A stretch of 34,791 bases of DNA, from contig VXOF01000057.1 in the NCBI GenBank assembly GCA_009840285.1, positions 1 through 34,791 of the forward strand, given 5' to 3'. This DNA is from Nitrospira sp. SB0662_bin_26. GTDB taxonomy: Bacteria; Nitrospirota; Nitrospiria; Nitrospirales; UBA8639. Made by a program: the position numbers and the translations under genes. Shown piece by piece: positions 13,514-24,407 of this stretch (position 1 is its first letter; the number at the start of each line of letters is the position of its first letter). The notes beneath the pieces were generated by a model, which saw nothing but the letters and a program-made list of their open reading frames with translations, had not been told where the DNA came from and did no database searches.

Positions 13514-14869
13514 ATGGAAAAGACTGAACAACAGACATTGGGTCTCTGGAAAGAAGCCTTGGGCTTCATCCAGGCGAAAATGGGCCATGAGGTCATAGAA
13601 ACGTGGTTTAACCCGACAAAATTGGGCGAACTGAACGGGACGAAAGCGACAATTGTCGTTCCCAATAAATTTTTCGGGGAATGGCTGGGAAGAAATTATC
13701 GAGAGATGATCGGCGAAGCCTTACAAGCGGTTCGGCTAGGCGAAGAAGGAAAAATCGACGTCGAATTTATTGTCGGTGAGCCGTCATCGCCCGACGCTGG
13801 ACAGGAAGCGGATAAGTTGCCAACTGCTCCCCAGCAGACGCGGGTCCACCGCCAACTACCGAATCCAAAATATACCTTCGAGAATTTTGTCGTTGGGGCT
13901 AGCAACCAGTTCGCCCACGCGGCAAGCCTTGCCGTCGCCGAGCAGCCCGCGCGCTCATATAACCCGTTCTTTATCTACGGGGGCGTAGGCTTGGGGAAAA
14001 CGCACCTCCTCAATTCCATAGGGAATTTCGTCATGGAGAAAGGTGACCTGAGGATTGCATACGTCACGACGGAACAGTTCACGAATGAAGTCATTAACTC
14101 GATCCGATACGACAAGATGATGGAACTACGCCGGCGCTATCGAAACATCGATATGCTCCTGATCGACGACATTCAATTTCTCGCGGGAAAAGAGCGGACG
14201 CAGGAAGAATTTTTTCATACCTTTAACGCGCTGTATGAGGACAGAAAACAGATCGTTTTATCGAGCGACCGCTTTCCGAAAGAGATGCCGTCGATGGAAG
14301 AACGATTACGCTCACGATTCGAGTGGGGGTTAATTGCAGACCTGCAACCGCCGGACGTCGAAACCCGGATCGCAATCCTGCGAAAGAAATCAGAGGAAGA
14401 AGGGATTGTGATCGGCGAAGAAGTTATTCACCTTCTGGCCGAGGGATTAAAAAGCAATATACGGGAATTGGAAGGTGCGTTAATCCGTCTGGGAGCATAC
14501 AGCACACTGACGGGCCAGCCCATTACCATGGATATGGTGAAAACCGTCCTTCGTGATCTGCTGGGGAACAAAAAGAAGGTGATCACCCCGGAAGACGTGC
14601 AAGACGTGGTGGCGAAGCGGTTTCACGTCAAAGTCGCCGAACTCAAATCCAAGCGCCGAACCAAGACCGTGGTTCATCCCCGGCAAATTGCCATGTACCT
14701 CTGTCGAGAACTCACGGACGCCTCGTTCCCGGAAATCGGACGCGAGTTCGGAGGAAAAGACCACACCACCATCATCCATGCGTGTCGCCAGATAGAAAAA
14801 GCCCTCGAGAAGGACAACGCCTTGCGGGCGACGCTGGACAGTCTCAAAGAAGAAATCGGAAAGGCGTAA
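13514..14869 (+). CDS. dnaA: Chromosomal replication initiator DnaA
   Basis: DnaA binds origin boxes, opens the duplex and helps load the helicase. The 451-residue protein has the N-terminal interaction domain and a short variable linker. The AAA+ domain has Walker A GGVGLGKT (Lys162) and Walker B LLIDDIQF (Asp218-Asp219). Domain IV has the signature FPEIGREFGGKDHTTIIHACR that reads DnaA boxes. The ATG at 13514 has no Shine-Dalgarno. A DnaA box ends 5 bases before it, so autoregulation by DnaA is likely. dnaN follows after 16 bases. Confidence 0.98.
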   Translation: MEKTEQQTLGLWKEALGFIQAKMGHEVIETWFNPTKLGELNGTKATIVVPNKFFGEWLGRNYREMIGEALQAVRLGEEGKIDVEFIVGEPSSPDAGQEADKLPTAPQQTRVHRQLPNPKYTFENFVVGASNQFAHAASLAVAEQPARSYNPFFIYGGVGLGKTHLLNSIGNFVMEKGDLRIAYVTTEQFTNEVINSIRYDKMMELRRRYRNIDMLLIDDIQFLAGKERTQEEFFHTFNALYEDRKQIVLSSDRFPKEMPSMEERLRSRFEWGLIADLQPPDVETRIAILRKKSEEEGIVIGEEVIHLLAEGLKSNIRELEGALIRLGAYSTLTGQPITMDMVKTVLRDLLGNKKKVITPEDVQDVVAKRFHVKVAELKSKRRTKTVVHPRQIAMYLCRELTDASFPEIGREFGGKDHTTIIHACRQIEKALEKDNALRATLDSLKEEIGKA

Positions 14870-14885
14870 CAGAAGGGAGCCTCTC

Positions 14886-16010
14886 ATGCGAGTGACGGTG
14901 GAACGAGAAGTCCTGTTGACGGCCCTCCATCGCGTCCAGGGTATCGTGGAAAAACGAAACACCATGCCAAGCCTAGCGAACGTCCTTCTGGAAGCGAAAA
15001 AGGAAGGCCTGGACATTTCGGCGACGGATTTGGAACTCGGCATGCGGGGCCTCTACAAAGCCACGGTCGAGGAACCCGGGTCGGTCACGTTCTCCGCCAG
15101 AAAGCTCTATGAGATTCTCAAAGAAATCAAGGACCAGGAAATCGCCATGACGGTCTCGTCGGATTGCCTGGTTACCATTACGACCGGCCGCGGTGAATTC
15201 AAGGTCGTCGGGCTCCCCAGCAAGGATTTTCCGCCCCTGCCCGCCATTGAGCGGGACGGCCTCATTCCTTTGCCCGGCACGGGCTTATTGCAGCTCATTC
15301 GCAAGACCCTGTTTGCCGTGGGGGACAACGATACGCGTTACGTACTCAACGGGTTGTTGGTAGTCGTCACAGGCGCAGGCGGGACGCCGATGATCCGGTT
15401 GGTGGGGACGGATGGGCATCGGTTGGCCATGGCGGAGCAGAAGTTGGCGACGGACAAAAAGTCGTCCCCTGAGCAAGAAGAAAAAGTGATCGTCCCCAAA
15501 AAGGCTGCGGCTGAAATTCGCCGCCTGCTGGAAGAGGACGAAGATGAGCCGATGATCGGCTTTACCAAGAACATGTTGATCTTCAGAAAAAGCGGGCTGG
15601 TCCTCACATCCCGGCTGATGGAAGGGAATTACCCCAACTATCAGCAGGTCATTCCCAAGGCGGGCAATAAACAGATCACGGTGAACCGCGATGATCTCGA
15701 AGGCGCCCTGCGACGCGTCTCGGTCCTGTCCCAGAACAAGACCTATGCCGTCAAGCTTACGTTTTCAAAGAAGGCGATCACGCTTTTTTCGAGTCATCCG
15801 GACATGGGAGAAGCGAATGAAGAGATTCCCGCCAGTTTCAACGGCGAGGAATTTTCCGCCGGATTCAATGCCCGATATCTGCTTGACGTGTTGAGCGTCC
15901 TGGAAAGCGAGACGGTCGTGCTCAATATGGAAGCCTCCCTGAGCCCGTGTTTGATCCGGGAGAAGGACAACGCCTTGTTCCAGGCCGTCGTGATGCCCGT
16001 CAAAGTGTAA
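14886..16010 (+). CDS. dnaN: DNA polymerase III beta subunit (sliding clamp)
   Basis: DnaN is the ring-shaped processivity clamp of the replicase. At 374 residues it has the three-domain clamp length. It starts with MRVTVEREVLLTALHRVQGIVEKR, matched closely by other clamps, and ends with the conserved C-terminal strand around AVVMPVKV. The NGLLVV region and LVGTDGHRLAMAE, a hallmark of beta clamps, are in the middle of the protein. GGGAG lies 8 bases before the ATG. It is co-directional with dnaA and gyrB. recF, usually next, is missing here. Confidence 0.97.
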   Translation: MRVTVEREVLLTALHRVQGIVEKRNTMPSLANVLLEAKKEGLDISATDLELGMRGLYKATVEEPGSVTFSARKLYEILKEIKDQEIAMTVSSDCLVTITTGRGEFKVVGLPSKDFPPLPAIERDGLIPLPGTGLLQLIRKTLFAVGDNDTRYVLNGLLVVVTGAGGTPMIRLVGTDGHRLAMAEQKLATDKKSSPEQEEKVIVPKKAAAEIRRLLEEDEDEPMIGFTKNMLIFRKSGLVLTSRLMEGNYPNYQQVIPKAGNKQITVNRDDLEGALRRVSVLSQNKTYAVKLTFSKKAITLFSSHPDMGEANEEIPASFNGEEFSAGFNARYLLDVLSVLESETVVLNMEASLSPCLIREKDNALFQAVVMPVKV

Positions 16011-16026
16011 TGGTCATGTATACTGA

Positions 16027-18567
<2,541 letters not shown>

Positions 18568-18597
18568 TCGCCAGGAACCCCGATTCCCCCACCCACG

Positions 18598-21093
18598 ATG
18601 CCCACCGAAGAACGTTTCACTCAAGTCGCCATCGAAGACGAGATGCGCCTGTCGTACATGGATTACGCCATGAGCGTCATCGTGGGCCGCGCCTTGCCGG
18701 ACGTCCGTGACGGGCTGAAGCCCGTGCACCGGCGCATCCTGTACGGCATGAACGAGATGGGCTTGGCGCACAACAGAGCCTACCGCAAGTCGGCCAAGAT
18801 CGTGGGCGAAATCATGGGGAATTATCATCCCCACGGCGATTCCGCCATTTACGATACGCAGGTGCGCATGGCCCAGGACTTCAACATGCGTTATACCCTG
18901 GTGGACGGCCAGGGGAATTACGGGTCGGTGGACGGCGACCCGCCGGCCGCCATGCGCTACACCGAAGCGCGGCTCACGAGGCTGGCCGGTGAAATGCTGG
19001 CGGACATCGACCGGGAAACGGTCGATTTCGGCCCCACCTATGATGAATCGGACGTCGAACCGCTGGTACTGCCGGCCAAGGTTCCCAACCTGTTAATCAA
19101 CGGCGCCGGGGGGATCGCCGTGGGCTACGCCACCAACATCCCCACGCATAATCTCGGCGAAGTCCTCGCCGCCTTGACCCATCTCCTTGAGAATCCCGGA
19201 GCGTCGATTGCGGACTTGATGACCATGATCCCGGGTCCGGATTTTCCCACGGCCGGATTCATCTATGGCACGCAAGGCATCAGAGACGCCTATGAACACG
19301 GCCGAGGGCTGCTGACCGTCCGCGCCAGGACACACGTGGAAACCGATGAGAAGCGGGACCGGTCGAGCATCATCGTGACCGAAATTCCGTATCAGGTGAA
19401 CAAGGCCAAGCTGCTGGAGAAAATTGCCGAGTTGGTGCAGGAGAAACGCGTGGAAGGCATTTCCGACATTCGGGACGAATCGGACCGTGACGGCATCCGC
19501 GTGGTGATCGAACTCAAGAAAGGCGAACTCCCGCCCGTCATCCTGAACCAGTTGTACAAGCACACTCAACTCCAGAATACGTTCGGCGTCATCATGCTCG
19601 CGCTCGTGAATAACCGGCCCGAGATTTTGAATCTCAAGCGGATCCTGGCGGCCTTTCTCGAGCACCGGCGCGAAGTGGTCATCCGGCGAACCGCCTACGA
19701 GTTACGGAAAGCTCAGGAACGCGCGCACATTCTCGAAGGCCTCACCGTGGCCCTGTCGCACCTGGATGAAGTGATTGCGTTGATTCGCGGGGCGGCGTCG
19801 CCCGACGTAGCCAGGACGGGCCTGACACAACAATTCCCGCTGTCGGAGATTCAGGCCCAGGCCATCCTGGACATGCGGCTCCAACGGTTGACGCAACTCG
19901 AACAGCGCAAGCTCTCCGAAGAATATGAAGAACTGAAAGCCAGGATCGCCTCGCTGCAGGCCATCCTGGGTTCGGAGGACCTGGTCAAACAGGTTATCAA
20001 GGACGAGCTGATCGAACTCAAGGACGCCTATCAGGATGAACGCCGAACCCAAATCGTGCCGCAGGAAGCCGAGATCAACATCGAGGACTTGATCGCGGAT
20101 GAAACCATGGCCGTGAGCATTTCCCACGAAGGCTACATCAAGCGCCATCCCGTGTCCGAATACCGGGCGCAGCGTCGCGGCGGGAAAGGCAAGATCGGCA
20201 TGGGGGTCAAGGAAGAAGATTTCGTCGAAAAGATTTTTACCGCCTCGACGCATGATTACATCCTGTTCTTTACCAACGCGGGGAAAGTGTACTGGCTCAA
20301 ACTGCATGAACTGCCCGAAGCCGGCCGGACGAGCAAAGGCAAGGCCATGGTGAATCTGTTGGCCCTGGGCCCGGACGAACGGGTGACCACCACGCTGCCG
20401 GTTCGGGAATTCCCCGATGATTTGTACGTCGTGATGGCGACCCGCATGGGCTATATCAAGAAAACGAAATTATCCGCCTACGGCAACCCCCGGCAGGGCG
20501 GCATCATCGCCCTGACGTTGGAGGAAGGGGACAAGCTGATCGGCGTGGAAATCACGGACGGCCGGAACGATATCATGCTGGGCACCAGGGAAGGCCTCAT
20601 CAGTCGGTTTCGGGAACGGGATGTCCGGCCCATGGGCCGGACCGCACGAGGAGTCCGGGGCATTCGCCTTCACGAAACCAATCACGTGATCGGGATGGTC
20701 ATTATCCAGCCGCAGGTGGAGGCCTCGATCCTGACCGTGACCGAAAAGGGGTTCGGGAAACGAACGTTGGCGACCGAGTACCGTACAAAAGGCCGGGCAG
20801 GGCGCGGGATAATCAGTATCAAGGTGAACGAACGAAACGGATCGGCTGTTTCCTTTCATCAGGTCAAGGAATCCGATGAAATCATGATCATGACGTCCGA
20901 AGGAAAAATCCTCAGGACCAAAATCGAAGCTCTCCGGGACATCGGGCGCACTACGCAAGGGGTTCGTCTCATCGAGATGGAAGAGACCGACCGGGTCGTG
21001 GACGTGGCGAAACTCGCCGAGAGCAGCGAGGACGACGGGAGCGATGGCAGCAACGGCACCGGCCCTGCGGCGGAGACCAACGGGTCTTCATGA
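18598..21093 (+). CDS. gyrA: DNA gyrase subunit A
   Basis: GyrA cuts and rejoins DNA. The catalytic tyrosine is Tyr121 within AMRYTEARL. The quinolone-determining region [12 protein letters not shown] has Ser82 and Asp86, the wild-type state at the E. coli 83 and 87 positions. The GyrA box QRRGGKG at about residues 525-531 identifies it as gyrase rather than topoisomerase IV. The beta-pinwheel repeats follow. The 831-residue protein ends in an acidic Asp/Ser/Gly-rich tail. It lies 30 bases after gyrB. No strong Shine-Dalgarno is visible in the C-rich gap. Confidence 0.98.
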   Translation: MPTEERFTQVAIEDEMRLSYMDYAMSVIVGRALPDVRDGLKPVHRRILYGMNEMGLAHNRAYRKSAKIVGEIMGNYHPHGDSAIYDTQVRMAQDFNMRYTLVDGQGNYGSVDGDPPAAMRYTEARLTRLAGEMLADIDRETVDFGPTYDESDVEPLVLPAKVPNLLINGAGGIAVGYATNIPTHNLGEVLAALTHLLENPGASIADLMTMIPGPDFPTAGFIYGTQGIRDAYEHGRGLLTVRARTHVETDEKRDRSSIIVTEIPYQVNKAKLLEKIAELVQEKRVEGISDIRDESDRDGIRVVIELKKGELPPVILNQLYKHTQLQNTFGVIMLALVNNRPEILNLKRILAAFLEHRREVVIRRTAYELRKAQERAHILEGLTVALSHLDEVIALIRGAASPDVARTGLTQQFPLSEIQAQAILDMRLQRLTQLEQRKLSEEYEELKARIASLQAILGSEDLVKQVIKDELIELKDAYQDERRTQIVPQEAEINIEDLIADETMAVSISHEGYIKRHPVSEYRAQRRGGKGKIGMGVKEEDFVEKIFTASTHDYILFFTNAGKVYWLKLHELPEAGRTSKGKAMVNLLALGPDERVTTTLPVREFPDDLYVVMATRMGYIKKTKLSAYGNPRQGGIIALTLEEGDKLIGVEITDGRNDIMLGTREGLISRFRERDVRPMGRTARGVRGIRLHETNHVIGMVIIQPQVEASILTVTEKGFGKRTLATEYRTKGRAGRGIISIKVNERNGSAVSFHQVKESDEIMIMTSEGKILRTKIEALRDIGRTTQGVRLIEMEETDRVVDVAKLAESSEDDGSDGSNGTGPAAETNGSS

Positions 21094-21125
21094 ATTCCCT
21101 CTCTGTCATCCCTGTCTTTTCTTCT

Positions 21126-21152
21126 GTCATTCCCGCGAAAGCGGGAATCCAG
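21126..21152. repeat. GTCATTCCCGC palindromic repeat, possible gyrA terminator
   Basis: ATTCCCGC-GAAA-GCGGGAAT is a perfect 8 bp stem with a tetraloop, followed 9 bases later by TTTTTATTT. The stem plus T-rich run could end gyrA transcription. The flanks (GTCAT...ATCCAG) match a common dispersed repeat, and related units are at 21883 and 26362. Confidence 0.6.
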
Positions 21153-21187
21153 TGTCTTTTTATTTCTCCCTTTCCCCACATAGAGAA

Positions 21188-21230
21188 GCTTGCTCCGGAC
21201 TTGATCCGGGGGCAGGGGTGAGGGAGCGCG
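21188..21230. repeat. Second palindromic repeat unit after gyrA
   Basis: CCGGA-CTTGA-TCCGG (21195-21209) is a 5 bp stem followed by GGGGCAGGGGTGAGGGAG. It looks like a degenerate composite of the GC-rich repeats found elsewhere in the window. It fills most of the gap before the next gene. Confidence 0.45.
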
Positions 21231-21245
21231 TCCTTTATCTTTCCA

Positions 21246-21809
21246 ATGCCCAAAAAGCCATTCGATCCCGTCGTCAGAATAGGACTGACCGTTTTGCTGG
21301 GCGGCTTCACGCTGATTGCGGGAGGCATGTTCCTGTCCAGACCCGATCGCACGATACCGCCTTTCAGCATTGGGAGCCAGGAAGGCACCGTGGTGGCCGT
21401 GCATGTGCCGGCGTGGACGAGTGATCCGGATATCGAAACCCTTATCCGTCGGTTCCAGAAAGTCGGCGCAAGCCATCATGATTTCCGGTCCATGAAAGTG
21501 CGTCCCACGACTCCCGATGATCCGGCCACGCTCTATCGGGAAGTCATTCTTTATGTGTTTTCCGATCCCCAGTGGACAGAACCCGAAACGCTACGCCGGT
21601 ATCTGGCCACACAAGCCACAGCGGACGCGCGACAACAATTGAGCGTCGAAGAAGCCGCGTTTCGCCGCGAATTCCAACGCTCAGCCCGCGCTGGGTTCAC
21701 CTATAGCCTAGGCCGGACCAAAGGCTGGCTCGGCCCCATTCCCGACCCATCAACCCCCGAACAACGACAAAACATTCAGATCCTGTTCGATGACCTCGTC
21801 CCGTCCTAG
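21246..21809 (+). CDS. Membrane-anchored protein of unknown function
   Basis: I do not recognise this 187-residue protein. It has a short basic N-terminus and one hydrophobic segment at about residues 11-29 (IGLTVLLGGFTLIAGGMFL), then a soluble domain with no cysteines. The likely topology is an inner-membrane anchor with the rest in the periplasm. The soluble part contains charged helices (for example SVEEAAFRREFQRSARAGF) and a C-terminal PDPSTPEQRQNIQILFDDL. It lies downstream of gyrA on the same strand but is separated by two repeat units. No ribosome-binding site is evident. Codon use looks like its neighbours, so the frame is probably real. Confidence 0.7.
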   Translation: MPKKPFDPVVRIGLTVLLGGFTLIAGGMFLSRPDRTIPPFSIGSQEGTVVAVHVPAWTSDPDIETLIRRFQKVGASHHDFRSMKVRPTTPDDPATLYREVILYVFSDPQWTEPETLRRYLATQATADARQQLSVEEAAFRREFQRSARAGFTYSLGRTKGWLGPIPDPSTPEQRQNIQILFDDLVPS

Positions 21810-21820
21810 CTATTTCTATT

Positions 21821-21858
21821 CCCCTCCTTTGTAAGGAGAGGCAAGGGGAGGTAGAGGG
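21821..21858. repeat. Palindromic CCCCTCC/AAGGAG repeat
   Basis: CTCCTT-TGT-AAGGAG forms a hairpin followed by AGGCAAGGGGAGGTAGAGGG. It is another member of the GC-rich intergenic repeat pattern, just after the unknown membrane-anchored gene. It could act as a weak terminator. Confidence 0.5.
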
Positions 21859-21882
21859 TTTCATAACGCTTCTCCTTCTTCC

Positions 21883-21910
21883 GTCACCCCCGACCCGATC
21901 GAGAATCCAG
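21883..21910. repeat. GTCACCCCCGACCCGATC repeat, degenerate copy
   Basis: This copy shares its frame (GTCAC-CCCGA...GAATCCAG) with the perfect-stem unit at 21126 and the coding copy at 26362. The right arm is mutated (ATCGAGAATCC), so the stem is broken. Confidence 0.5.
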
Positions 21911-21917
21911 ACTCTAC

Positions 21918-21960
21918 TTGCCCCTTCTCGGATCACATGCTATCATTTTGCTATCATGTG
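21918..21960 (+). promoter_or_regulatory. Promoter and likely autoregulatory operator of vapBC
   Basis: TTGCCC (21918-21923), a 17-base spacer and TATCAT (21941-21946) form a candidate promoter. Over the -10 lies CACATG...CATGTG (21934-21939 and 21955-21960), an inverted repeat enclosing the direct repeat GCTATCAT-TTT-GCTATCAT. Such symmetric sites are typical operators for ribbon-helix-helix antitoxins, which repress their own operon. Confidence 0.6.
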
Positions 21961-21991
21961 AGAAGGCACCGAATGGATTGGGGAGGGAAGC

Positions 21992-22225
21992 ATGGCACAG
22001 GTTCTCGTTCGGCAACTGGATGACAAGGTGGTAGAACGGTTAAAGAAACGGGCCAGGGAACATGGCCGGTCGTTGCAATCGGAAGTGAAGACCATTTTGG
22101 AAGAAGCGGTTCCCGACTATGAAGGCGCATGGAAACGAATTGCGAAATTGAAGAAAACTCTCAACCGGGCAGGCAGAACGTTCAGTGACAGTACGCCCCT
22201 CATTCGAGAGGAACGGGATAGGTGA
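21992..22225 (+). CDS. vapB: VapB/FitA-type ribbon-helix-helix antitoxin
   Basis: The small 77-residue protein has an N-terminal ribbon-helix-helix DNA-binding part. The strand AQVLVRQLDDKVVERLKKRAREHGRSLQSEVKTILEEAV fits the FitA/Arc pattern. A charged C-terminal tail would wrap the toxin. A strong GGGAGG site lies just before the ATG. The stop overlaps the toxin start by four bases (GTGA), which ensures coupled synthesis. An inverted repeat upstream is the likely operator. The protein should neutralise the adjacent PIN-domain toxin and repress the operon together with it. Confidence 0.85.
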   Translation: MAQVLVRQLDDKVVERLKKRAREHGRSLQSEVKTILEEAVPDYEGAWKRIAKLKKTLNRAGRTFSDSTPLIREERDR

Positions 22226-22647
22226 CCCGCTACGTAGTGGATGCGAGCGTCGGAATCAAATGGTTTCTTCCTGAAATTCACTCCGAAGAGGCTGGCCGGT
22301 TACCGTTGTTGAATGCTTCGCTTCACGTTCCGGCGTTTTTTCATTTGGAGTTGAGCAACGTCCTCTCCAAGAAAATCCGCCGTGATGAGTTGGCTACCGA
22401 AGAAGGGGAGGCGATCCTGAAGGAACTGCAACGGGTCCCCTTACAAAAACATTTCAATGAACGATTGACGAAACCTGCATTTGCCCTCGCCATTCAAACC
22501 GGGCGAAGTTTCTATGATTGTTTGTACCTGGCCTTGGCTGAAGCCATCGACGGGCAGGTCGTGACCGCAGACCGGAAATTCTGTTCCTCGTTGGCGGCTA
22601 GTCGTTATGGAAAGCGAATGCTTTGGATTGAGGACCTGCCCGCGTAA
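22222..22647 (+). CDS. vapC: VapC-type PIN-domain ribonuclease toxin
   Basis: The 141-residue PIN-domain protein has the acidic metal-binding residues in place: Asp7 in VVDASV, Glu43 in HLELSN, Asp99 in YDCLYLALAE and Asp117 in TADRKF. VapC toxins cut specific RNAs, often tRNA or the 23S rRNA loop, and are held inactive by VapB. All four acidic residues are present, so the toxin is probably active. The start is GTG, inside the end of vapB. The gene is a compact accessory module between housekeeping genes, flanked on the left by repeat sequence. Confidence 0.9.
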   Translation: MTRYVVDASVGIKWFLPEIHSEEAGRLPLLNASLHVPAFFHLELSNVLSKKIRRDELATEEGEAILKELQRVPLQKHFNERLTKPAFALAIQTGRSFYDCLYLALAEAIDGQVVTADRKFCSSLAASRYGKRMLWIEDLPA

Positions 22648-22739
22648 GACTTACCCTACAAAGTGTGTTGTAACTGCATCCTGTTGAGCATTTGCCGGGA
22701 TTTCTCCTAAAACTTGTACCATGGAGAGCGGAAGGGCGT

Positions 22740-23189
22740 TCATGACGAAAGCGCCCGGGCGATGACTCTGGTGAGTGACTCCCGTAACTCTTCGTCATTG
22801 ACCGCTTGAGTATATTCACCGGCAGTTTTCTCCGCAGCGGGAGAAACTGGAGCTTGGTCGATGGTCTCGTGGACGGAGTCCTCGCGGGGTTCCGGTAGTT
22901 CCCCGATCCGGAAAATAATATCTTCCAACTCGAGTTCCTCCATCTGCGCCTGAATGTTCTCCATTAACGTGGCCTTAAGATAGAGGAGCTGGTGCAGCCA
23001 CACGGAATTGTCCACGGCCACGTGCAGTTTGCGAAACTTGATCCGGGCCGGCCAGGTATGGGCCGCCACGACCTCGCCCACGAGGGCTTTCCACTGTTTT
23101 TGGAGACGATACTCCCAGAGGCGCGCCGCAAACCCATGGCTTTGAGAAATTTCCTTGATGACCGACCGGGAGGAGGAAAAGGCGTGCAT
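22740..23189 (-). CDS. DUF721 protein, DciA-like helicase-associated factor
   Basis: The 149-residue protein contains a DUF721 domain (about residues 8-95). It has the pattern W-x-x-x-V-G...HT.P..I....L.V.VDNSVWLHQL.YLK..L, a KH-like fold. DciA proteins recruit the DnaB helicase in bacteria without DnaC, so a replication role is plausible here beside the origin. The C-terminal third is acidic and low in structure. It is encoded opposite to its neighbours, convergent with vapC and divergent from smpB. I am confident of the family and less so of the exact role. Confidence 0.8.
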   Translation of the reverse strand: MHAFSSSRSVIKEISQSHGFAARLWEYRLQKQWKALVGEVVAAHTWPARIKFRKLHVAVDNSVWLHQLLYLKATLMENIQAQMEELELEDIIFRIGELPEPREDSVHETIDQAPVSPAAEKTAGEYTQAVNDEELRESLTRVIARALSS

Positions 23190-23284
23190 GGAATGGTATT
23201 CTAGGCCGTGAAACGGGTAGGGTCAATTGATGACCGGAACGATACCGGGGAGTGTCCTTTTCTCGAAGGAGCCGGCAAAACAGC

Positions 23285-23761
23285 ATGTCTCAAGATCCGA
23301 CGACAAAACTGATCGGGAGCAATCGTAAGGCGTTTCACGACTATGCGATTGAAGAAAAGGTCGAAGCCGGGCTGATCCTGAAAGGCACGGAAGTGAAGTC
23401 GCTCCGGCAAGGAAGGGTCAATTTGCGCGAGGCCTATGCCACGGTGGCCGAAGGGAAAGCGATTCTGCATAACTGTCACATCGGCGAATACAGTCATGGG
23501 AACATCATGAATCATGATCCCTTGCGCGCCCGTGGGCTGTTGTTGCACAAGAAAGAGTTGCAAAGATTAACGGGAAAAGTTCAGCAAAAGGGCCTGACGC
23601 TGGTACCCCTCCGTATGTATTTCAATCAACGCGGGATTGCCAAGGTGGAGTTGGGGCTCGCGCGCGGGAAGAAGCACTACGACCGTCGGGAGGCTGTGAA
23701 ACAGCGCGAAGCCGGTCTTGAAATGGAACGGGCCATGAAACGGGCATCCGGGAAACCGTGA
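23285..23761 (+). CDS. smpB: SsrA-binding protein SmpB
   Basis: SmpB binds tmRNA and brings it to stalled ribosomes for trans-translation. The 158-residue protein has the family blocks NRKAFHDYAIEE, GLILKGTEVKSLRQGRVNL, HIGEYSHGN and PLRMYFNQRGIAKVELGLARGKKHYDRRE, then the basic tail that enters the decoding site. The frame remains open upstream to a GTG at 23252. The ATG at 23285 fits the family length and start, with an AAGGAG about 13 bases upstream. The tmRNA gene is not in the window. engB follows closely. Confidence 0.96.
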   Translation: MSQDPTTKLIGSNRKAFHDYAIEEKVEAGLILKGTEVKSLRQGRVNLREAYATVAEGKAILHNCHIGEYSHGNIMNHDPLRARGLLLHKKELQRLTGKVQQKGLTLVPLRMYFNQRGIAKVELGLARGKKHYDRREAVKQREAGLEMERAMKRASGKP

Positions 23762-23789
23762 CGCCCATGTGGACGTCTGTGATCTGAGC

Positions 23790-24407
23790 ATGAAGATCCT
23801 AGCAGCGGACTTTGTGAAGAGTTGTGTGAAGCCGGCCCACTATCCTCGCGAGCGTCTGCCCGAGGTGGCCTTCGTGGGCCGCTCCAACGTGGGCAAATCG
23901 TCGGCGATCAATTCGTTGTTGAATCGTAAGGCCATCGCCAAGGTCAGCACGACTCCCGGAAAGACTCAAACGCTCAACTTTTTCCGGATACTCACGAGTG
24001 ACAAGACGTTGTCCCCCATCTTCTTCGTGGATCTGCCCGGCTACGGCTACGCCAAAGCCGCCCGGTCGGTGCGTGAACAATGGGGCCCGATGATCGAGCG
24101 CTATCTGAAAGACCGGGCTCAGTTATGCGCGGTCGTGCAATTGGTCGACGTGCGAGGGGTCGAAGCTCATGACGTGACCACACTGGAATGGCTGACCCAT
24201 CTCGGGTATCGACCCATCGTGGTGGTGACGAAGATTGACAAACTGTCTCGCGGCCGGCGCCGGCCGGCCCTCTTGCAAGTGTGCCAAACCCTGGGAGTGG
24301 AACCTGATGAAGCGGTAGTGGGGTATTCCTCAAAAACGAACGAAGGCCGCCAGGAACTCTGGAACGCATTGCGAGCACGTTATGAATCGTGGAGCACCCC
24401 CGGCTGA
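23790..24407 (+). CDS. engB: Ribosome biogenesis GTP-binding protein EngB (YsxC/YihA)
   Basis: EngB is a TRAFAC-class GTPase needed for large-subunit assembly. The 205-residue protein has all G motifs: GRSNVGKSS (residues 30-38), the TTPGKTQ switch I region, DLPGYGYAK, TKIDKL and YSSKTNEG. A GTG seven codons upstream (23769) is possible, but the ATG fits the family N-terminus. It starts 28 bases after smpB, so both are probably co-transcribed. Its last 26 bases overlap the start of the next gene. Confidence 0.95.
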   Translation: MKILAADFVKSCVKPAHYPRERLPEVAFVGRSNVGKSSAINSLLNRKAIAKVSTTPGKTQTLNFFRILTSDKTLSPIFFVDLPGYGYAKAARSVREQWGPMIERYLKDRAQLCAVVQLVDVRGVEAHDVTTLEWLTHLGYRPIVVVTKIDKLSRGRRRPALLQVCQTLGVEPDEAVVGYSSKTNEGRQELWNALRARYESWSTPG

